Source: JABWCE01 sp964355045 (GTDB taxonomy: Bacteria > Bacteroidota > Bacteroidia > NS11-12g > UBA9320). From it: a DNA stretch of 11,139 bases. Under the pieces are notes generated by a model, which had not been told where the DNA came from, did not search any database, and was given only the letters and a program-made list of their open reading frames with translations. The translations under genes were made by a program, and so were the position numbers. The stretch covers positions 1 to 11,139 of the forward strand of contig CAYHCM010000115.1 of assembly GCA_964355045.1 (NCBI GenBank), in the 5' to 3' direction. Below are positions 6,267 through 11,139 of this stretch, one piece after another; position 1 is the first letter of the stretch; every line of letters starts with the position of its first letter.

Positions 6267-6289
6267 TTTATATGACCTCTAATATTTAA

Positions 6290-7135
6290 TTAATAAAAGA
6301 TATCCTTACCAATTTTAATAAAAACTAATAATGGTATCAATTCCAGCCCGCAAAAATACAGAATATTGTAAAAAATTGAACCAACAAAAAATTGTGAAAA
6401 TAATTGAAGATACTTAAAGGTACGGAACACGAGGTAAGAAGCAATTATTACCACAAAAACCATCACTAATATTGAATGCCATTCGGGGTACTGTATATAG
6501 TAAATAGCCATGAACAATGGCAGCGAAATGAGACTGGCAAAGTAACCAAGGCTGATTGTACATTTTACCAATAATACCGCAAGGTCATTAATTTGTAAAA
6601 TATTTAAAGTTAGATACTGAAAGAAGAATTTGCAGAGATAAATAATGGATACCAGAAAAAATAAAAGGATAAAGAACAATAAATTATTATCAACAAATCT
6701 AAAGTCGGTGCCTTTTAAAAAATAAAAAGTCCATAATGCAATAATAAGATTGTGAACTATAAGACCTATAAGCTGGTGAATATTAAATTCATAAAACGAC
6801 CTATCGGTGGCTTGCCCCAGCAATCCAAAATTTAAAAATCCTAATATGGATTGGTCGTGTTTTTTTTCATTTATTTTCCGGTTTAAACCAGCCAAAAAAA
6901 AAGTAATGCAACACGCTATAAATACCCATAGCTCCCTTGTTTGGTTTCTGGTTTTTGATTGTGGTATTATTATTTCAGAAACCGAAGTATCTTTAACCCG
7001 AATGGTATCTTTAATTATTGTTTCAATTTGGCTCGTAACAGGTTTAATTTGGGAACTATCTCTTTTGGATATGTTGTTTGAATCGGCCTCGGGAGCTGAC
7101 TGAAGTAATAGAAATATGTATAATAGTATTCCCAA
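6290..7135 (-). CDS. DUF4271 integral membrane protein
   Basis: The 281-residue product has an N-terminal hydrophobic segment, a polar stretch (about 14-66) rich in Ser, Thr, Lys and Asp, then roughly six membrane segments: about 69-85, 118-140, 152-168, 182-213 (one or two), 220-237 and 250-275. The C-terminal FYNILYFCGLELIPLLV (255-271) is the hallmark of DUF4271, a Bacteroidota family of unknown function commonly found beside hemD. That linkage suggests a role near tetrapyrrole metabolism or the envelope, but none is established. It begins 8 bp after the Omp85-like gene stops. The only usual start codon is TTG at 7133-7135. The in-frame codons just upstream (TTT TTA AAA AAA ATC) would give a lysine-bearing n-region ahead of the hydrophobic segment, so the true start may be a few codons earlier at a non-standard codon, or an A/T homopolymer may be misread. 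Confidence 0.85.
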   Translation of the reverse strand: MGILLYIFLLLQSAPEADSNNISKRDSSQIKPVTSQIETIIKDTIRVKDTSVSEIIIPQSKTRNQTRELWVFIACCITFFLAGLNRKINEKKHDQSILGFLNFGLLGQATDRSFYEFNIHQLIGLIVHNLIIALWTFYFLKGTDFRFVDNNLLFFILLFFLVSIIYLCKFFFQYLTLNILQINDLAVLLVKCTISLGYFASLISLPLFMAIYYIQYPEWHSILVMVFVVIIASYLVFRTFKYLQLFSQFFVGSIFYNILYFCGLELIPLLVFIKIGKDIFY

Positions 7136-7143
7136 GATTTTTT

Positions 7144-8916
7144 TTAAAAATAATTAATTAAACCAAAATGCACTTTTGTATTTTTAAAGTCAATAGGATT
7201 GTATTTTGATTTACCCAAAGCAACACTAATATTAAAAATACCCGCTCCGGTTTCCAGATTTATGCCACCTCCAAAACCATACGGCAAGTCCGACTCTATT
7301 TTATTTGGCCGGCTACTTTTATCCATATAATACGCTGCATTTCCAAACACCTTTAAAAACGAATATTCTGACAGCAAATATCGCACTTCCATATTAAAAA
7401 TGGTCAACGAATTGGCAAATAAGGATTGTTCATTAAATCCCTTGAAAGTACTGTTGCCGCCAAAACGGTAAAGTTCATTGAAATATACGGTTGGGGTAAT
7501 AAAATGATAGCCGTTTAATTCATTAAAAAGCACAATTCGCTTTGAAAGTGAAAATGCATTTGCAACATTATATTGAAACAATAATTGATAGGAAACCAGT
7601 TGAGTAGAATCGTAAACGGTAAAGTATGAATGTGAAGGTGCATCATAAAACTTTACATCCTTTATTAATCTGTCTTTTTCTATTTTTCGCTTAAAAACCG
7701 AAGAGGTCAGGTGTGCCATAAATCCTTTGGTAGGGCTTATTGGATTATTAAAAGTACTGGCTTTATAGGCTAATCCGTATCGTTGAGTTTGCATAGCGGT
7801 AAGCTCACCCAATTTTCGGCTTTGCCTAATTTTATTGGTGTCAACCGACAATAAAAAGGTATTTTTTTGCTCATAAAAAACATTAAAATTATCCAATCCT
7901 GAAAAAATATATTGGGCGCTAATGCCAAATTTTGTTTCAGTATATATAGTATCGTATTTTAAAAATCCGGCTGATAAATCTGTTCCTATCGGTTGGTTTA
8001 ATAAATAAGGTAAAGCTACACCAACGCTTAGCGATTGGCTCCTTGCCTGAAAACTTTGCCAATCGGCTTTAACTCCTTTTCCACTCCCTCTAAGGTTTTT
8101 AAAATCAAGATGAAATTCGCCGGTTACCAAAAGTTTTGTTTCGCCGGGTACTCCTGTATTTGGCGCAAATCCAATCAATCCGTCCAAACGGTCGGTTTTT
8201 CGTTTTTTGAGGTTTAATAAAACGATGGCTTTACGGCCTACAAAAAAAACCTGCGGTCGGCTTATCACCGATGTAAAAGGCAACTTTATAAGTTTGTCAT
8301 TAATTTTAGAAACAACAGTTTCATTATACGGCTGACCGGGTTTAAAGCCCAAATAATTATAGAGAAATTGTTTGCTCAAACCGGCTTCACCATACAAAGC
8401 AAGGGTATCAAAGGTTATTAATATATTTTTTTCAAAAAAAAGTGAACCATGTATTGTATCATTTCGGATAACTAATGAATCCCAGTAAAAATAAGCAAAA
8501 GGGTATCCGTTGGTTTCAAAAAAATTAATCGTTTGAATCATGGATTTTTTTAATGGGTCAATGGCTGCAGGGCCTTTTGTTGATTGGTCAAACCCAAATT
8601 GCTTAACTAAGGGTTTGGGTAAATATTTATAATTTATTTGTCCCCAGTTAAATTGATTTCCTTTATAAATTTTTACAAAGGCCGTATCATTTTTAAATAA
8701 TATCTCATCTGCCGAAGCGGTGAGAAACCCTTTATTCATTAGCTGTGTTACAATTTTATTGGCTTGCATTTCAGCCGCCGCCAAGTCGGTAACCTGTTTT
8801 TCAAATAAAATATTTTTGGGTAATGAATCTTTTAAAAAAAATACCAATTTATTTTGGGCTATCAGATTTAGTGAAAAACCTAAGGGTATAAATAAAAATA
8901 TTAAAAGTCTTAACAT
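7144..8916 (-). CDS. Omp85/BamA-TamA-family outer-membrane protein
   Basis: This 590-residue protein has a signal peptide (about 1-20, ending NLIAQ), then POTRA-like repeats over roughly 25-240. FDTLALYGEAGLSKQFLYNYLGFKPGQPY (169-197) looks like a POTRA strand-helix unit. A C-terminal 16-strand-type barrel runs from about 245 to 590. Barrel signatures are NPISPTKGF (391-399), RFGGNSTFKGF (484-494, the L6-loop motif) and a terminal Phe in INYF, the usual BAM recognition signal. It is shorter than housekeeping BamA, which has five POTRA domains, so it is probably an accessory paralogue that inserts or translocates particular surface proteins or lipids. The L6 motif has Lys492 where Omp85 proteins usually have Arg. 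It is the first gene of the run with DUF4271 and hemD. The ATG has a candidate -7 box about 50 bp upstream. Confidence 0.88.
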   Translation of the reverse strand: MLRLLIFLFIPLGFSLNLIAQNKLVFFLKDSLPKNILFEKQVTDLAAAEMQANKIVTQLMNKGFLTASADEILFKNDTAFVKIYKGNQFNWGQINYKYLPKPLVKQFGFDQSTKGPAAIDPLKKSMIQTINFFETNGYPFAYFYWDSLVIRNDTIHGSLFFEKNILITFDTLALYGEAGLSKQFLYNYLGFKPGQPYNETVVSKINDKLIKLPFTSVISRPQVFFVGRKAIVLLNLKKRKTDRLDGLIGFAPNTGVPGETKLLVTGEFHLDFKNLRGSGKGVKADWQSFQARSQSLSVGVALPYLLNQPIGTDLSAGFLKYDTIYTETKFGISAQYIFSGLDNFNVFYEQKNTFLLSVDTNKIRQSRKLGELTAMQTQRYGLAYKASTFNNPISPTKGFMAHLTSSVFKRKIEKDRLIKDVKFYDAPSHSYFTVYDSTQLVSYQLLFQYNVANAFSLSKRIVLFNELNGYHFITPTVYFNELYRFGGNSTFKGFNEQSLFANSLTIFNMEVRYLLSEYSFLKVFGNAAYYMDKSSRPNKIESDLPYGFGGGINLETGAGIFNISVALGKSKYNPIDFKNTKVHFGLINYF

Positions 8917-8966
8917 TCGACGTTTGCAGAAGTAACGATTATTGGACTTCCTATAATATTGGCCTT

Positions 8967-8974
8967 CAAAAGTA
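8967..8974 (-). promoter_or_regulatory. Candidate -7 element for the Omp85-like / DUF4271 / hemD run
   Basis: TACTTTTG on the minus strand matches TAnnTTTG exactly and lies 50 bp before the ATG of the Omp85-like gene, giving a leader of about 45 nt. No TTG is present at the usual -33 distance. It is the only exact match on this strand in the gap, and the close spacing of the three downstream genes makes it a plausible operon promoter. Confidence 0.5.
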
Positions 8975-9063
8975 AGGATTAAAACTTGGAAGAAATGTTT
9001 TTGAGTTTTTGAATGGAGTAAATTCTACCCTTAATTTTATCACAACTTATTTTTATTTAATAT

Positions 9064-9071
9064 TAAATTTG
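9064..9071 (+). promoter_or_regulatory. Candidate -7 element for the DSRCP-motif lipoprotein gene
   Basis: TAAATTTG matches TAnnTTTG exactly, 9 bp before ATG 9081 and 15 bp before ATG 9087. If used, the transcript starts near 9077. This argues against the in-frame upstream ATG at 9009 as the translation start. No matching -33 TTG is seen. Confidence 0.45.
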
Positions 9072-9086
9072 AAAAAAAATATGCTG

Positions 9087-9509
9087 ATGAAAAACACATT
9101 TTCAAGCTTACTAATATTTTTAATTTTCTCTTTCGTTATTTCTTCATGCAAAAAGGATCCGCCAATTCCACCCTTCAGGTTTTATCAAGGACAAGGAATT
9201 CTTTCTGTTGGTCAAAGTGGATTGTTTTATTTTGATAAAGATTCATTACCTATTGAAATAAAATTTGTTAAAGTAATAAGTGATTCACGCTGTCCCATAG
9301 GTTTTATATGTAAATGGCAAGGTGAAATTGTTGCAGAAATTTTGATTAATAAAACGCATACCTTTAGAATTGCATCAGAAGAAATGAACGAAAAACCTGT
9401 ATATTATTTAGGTAAACATATAACGATTGAAAGTGCAACACCTTACCCCATTGGGCATGATAAAATAAAAGAAAACGAATATAAAATTGAATTTAATATT
9501 TCAAAATAG
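9087..9509 (+). CDS. Small lipoprotein with DSRCPxxxxCxWxG motif, function unknown
   Basis: Starting at ATG 9087 the product is 140 residues. It has a lipoprotein signal peptide (MKNTF, hydrophobic core 8-18, lipobox ISSC with Cys21) and a mature domain of about 119 residues. The domain carries DSRCP at 66-70 and CKWQG at 75-79; the C69/C75 pair could form a disulfide in the periplasm. From memory, the DSRCPxxxxCxWxG pattern marks a recurring but unnamed group of small secreted Bacteroidota proteins, mostly beta-strand. An ATG at 9081 gives two extra residues and is possible. The ATG at 9009 would put about 26 residues ahead of the signal sequence and also upstream of the candidate promoter, so I reject it. 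The gene diverges from the Omp85-like gene and converges on uvrB, whose stop is 19 bp away; no terminator is visible between them. Confidence 0.8.
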   Translation: MKNTFSSLLIFLIFSFVISSCKKDPPIPPFRFYQGQGILSVGQSGLFYFDKDSLPIEIKFVKVISDSRCPIGFICKWQGEIVAEILINKTHTFRIASEEMNEKPVYYLGKHITIESATPYPIGHDKIKENEYKIEFNISK

Positions 9510-9528
9510 GTATTAATAATCACTCATT

Positions 9529-11139
9529 TTACACCTTCCTTCCGACCATTTTTTCCAATTCCAGCATTTCATCTCTTAGCCTTGCGGCTTCAATAAAATC
9601 AAGGTCTTTGGCAGCTTTCATCATGCGGCTTTTGGTGGTGGCTAAAAGTTTTTCAAGTTCGGGTTTGGCTAAATATTGAATAACAGGGTCGGCAGCCAGG
9701 CTGATGGTTTCACTTTCTATATAGGCCTTTGATGAAGCTCCGTAATGCGGCTGTCCGTCCCGTTCTATAAGGTCTTCTATCGTTTTAATAATAGTAGTTG
9801 GGGTAATACCATGTTTGGTATTGTATAAAATTTGTTTAGCCCGACGGCGGTCGGTTTCTTCAATGGTTTTGCGCATACTTTCCGTCACTTTATTGGCATA
9901 CATAATTACTTTGCCCCTTACGTTTCGGGCTGCCCGGCCTATGGTTTGGGTAAGGCTTCGCTGGCTTCGCAAAAAGCCTTCTTTATCGGCATCCAATATG
10001 GCTACCAACGAAACTTCCGGTAAATCCAAGCCTTCGCGCAACAGATTTACCCCAACCAATACATCAATATTTCCCAGCCTCAGGTTTTTTAATATTTCTA
10101 CCCTATCCAAAGTTTTTACTTCACTATGAATATAGGTGGCGCTGATACCAAGGTTTCTTAAATATTTATCCAATTCCTCCGCCATGCGTTTGGTTAATGT
10201 TGTTACCAATATCCGGTCACCCATTTTTACCCTTAAATCTATTTCATCCAATAAATCGTCCACCTGATTGGTGCAGGGACGTATTTCAATTTCAGGGTCT
10301 AATAAGCCTGTTGGACGAATTACCTGTTCAACCACAATTCCATCGCTTAGTTGAATTTCATAATCAGCCGGGGTGGCACTTATATATATAGCCTGACTTT
10401 TCATCATTTCAAATTCATCAAATTTCAAAGGCCGGTTGTCCATAGCAGCCGGGAGTCTGAAACCATACTCTACCAAATTTTGCTTTCTACTGCGGTCTCC
10501 TCCATACATTCCTCTTACTTGCGGAAGTGTAACGTGACTCTCGTCAACCACCATCAAATAATCTTTTGGAAAATAATCCAATAAACAAAACGGGCGTTGG
10601 CCAACTTCCCGCCTATCCATGTATCGGCTGTAGTTTTCAATCCCGCTGCAATAGCCCAATTCGCGTATCATTTCCAAATCAAAATTTGTGCGTTCTTCAA
10701 TGCGTTTGGCTTCCAAATGTTTTCCAAGAGATTTAAAATAATCAATCTGTTTTACCAAATCATCCTGAATATCGCGAATGGCGGCCTGCATACTATCGCG
10801 GTTGGTTACATAAATATTGGCCGGATAAATTGCCATGTCTTCCATTTTGTCCATCGTTTTTCCGGTCATTGGGTCAAACGAACTGAGCTCTTCTATTTCA
10901 TTTCCAAAAAATGAAACCCGAAATGCATAATCTTCATACGCCAAAAATATGTCCACATTATCGCCGTTTACCCTGAAGGTTCCGCGCTTAAACTCAATGG
11001 TGGTGCGGCTGTAGAGGCTTTCGACCAACGCATATAAAAAAACATTTCGTGCTATTTTTTGCCCAACCGAAATACGGACAATACTTTTTTCATAATCATA
11101 TGGATTTCCTGCACCATAAATACAGGAAACCGAAGCCAC
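9529..11139 (-). CDS. uvrB: UvrABC excision nuclease subunit B, N-terminal part outside window
   Basis: UvrB takes damaged DNA from UvrA, verifies the lesion with its helicase-like motor and recruits UvrC for incision in nucleotide excision repair. The 536 codons seen match UvrB from VASVSCIYG to the end. By comparison with E. coli UvrB (673 residues) roughly 135-140 N-terminal residues are off the edge, including Walker A and the damage-probing hairpin. Visible motifs, numbered from the window edge, are VVDESHVT (197-204, Walker B), ISATPADYE (253-261), LVTTLTKRMAEEL (311-323), GVNLLREGLDLPEVSLVAILDADKEG split across 363-388, and QTIGRAARN (398-406, motif VI). The C-terminal UVR domain that contacts UvrC spans about 494-530. 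All motor motifs visible are intact. The first codon seen is GTG for Val; it is an internal codon, not the start. Confidence 0.97.
   Translation of the reverse strand: MASVSCIYGAGNPYDYEKSIVRISVGQKIARNVFLYALVESLYSRTTIEFKRGTFRVNGDNVDIFLAYEDYAFRVSFFGNEIEELSSFDPMTGKTMDKMEDMAIYPANIYVTNRDSMQAAIRDIQDDLVKQIDYFKSLGKHLEAKRIEERTNFDLEMIRELGYCSGIENYSRYMDRREVGQRPFCLLDYFPKDYLMVVDESHVTLPQVRGMYGGDRSRKQNLVEYGFRLPAAMDNRPLKFDEFEMMKSQAIYISATPADYEIQLSDGIVVEQVIRPTGLLDPEIEIRPCTNQVDDLLDEIDLRVKMGDRILVTTLTKRMAEELDKYLRNLGISATYIHSEVKTLDRVEILKNLRLGNIDVLVGVNLLREGLDLPEVSLVAILDADKEGFLRSQRSLTQTIGRAARNVRGKVIMYANKVTESMRKTIEETDRRRAKQILYNTKHGITPTTIIKTIEDLIERDGQPHYGASSKAYIESETISLAADPVIQYLAKPELEKLLATTKSRMMKAAKDLDFIEAARLRDEMLELEKMVGRKV

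Noticed and set aside
6807..7103. Open frame of 98 codons on the plus strand with a hydrophobic stretch
   Set aside because: Antisense to the DUF4271 gene; the hydrophobic look is the mirror of membrane-segment codons, and there is no promoter or start context.
9009..9086. In-frame upstream ATG for the DSRCP lipoprotein giving a 166-residue product
   Set aside because: It would put about 26 residues ahead of a textbook lipoprotein signal peptide, and the only -7 candidate (9064-9071) lies downstream of that ATG.
10597..10914. Open frame of 105 codons on the plus strand, and several others over 9815-10584
   Set aside because: All are antisense to uvrB, which is strongly conserved in its own frame.

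Overview
The window looks like chromosomal DNA from a member of the Bacteroidota, probably Chitinophagales/Sphingobacteriales-like. The reasons are the AT-rich sequence, TAnnTTTG-type -7 promoter elements in place of E. coli -10 boxes, almost no Shine-Dalgarno sequences, and several families that are largely confined to this phylum: a DUF4271 membrane protein next to a Bacteroidota-type HemD, a PG_1098/THUMP-like methyltransferase, and a conserved beta-barrel-like protein upstream of lipA. The exact genus cannot be read from the sequence.

Layout. 1-1689 (-): 5' part of a large exported beta-propeller protein with Asp-box repeats; its 3' end is outside the window. 1776-2645 (-): lipA, lipoyl synthase, with its own promoter. 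2700-3422 (-): conserved outer-membrane barrel-like protein. 3476-3886 (+): OsmC-family protein, diverging from the barrel gene across an 18-bp perfect palindrome. 4035-4148 (-): a 37-residue lipoprotein followed by two tandem intrinsic terminators. 4164-5366 (+): THUMP-like methyltransferase, diverging from the tiny lipoprotein with only 15 bp between start codons. 5366-5514: a heptamer tandem repeat with an inverted, degenerate partner, filling the gap between convergent genes. 5520-8916 (-): a tight three-gene run, Omp85/BamA-like protein, DUF4271 protein and hemD. 9087-9509 (+): a lipoprotein with a DSRCPxxxxCxWxG motif. 9529-11139 (-): uvrB, missing its N-terminal quarter at the window edge.

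Most genes are housekeeping: cofactor synthesis (lipoate, tetrapyrrole), DNA repair, RNA methylation and envelope assembly. The envelope theme recurs in the barrel protein, two lipoproteins, Omp85 homologue, DUF4271 protein and exported propeller. There is no mobile element, CRISPR array, tRNA or rRNA, and no gene-free stretch longer than about 170 bp. I see no clear new multi-gene system. The least explained items are the 7-bp repeat block, the tiny lipoprotein with paired terminators, and the palindrome between divergent promoters.
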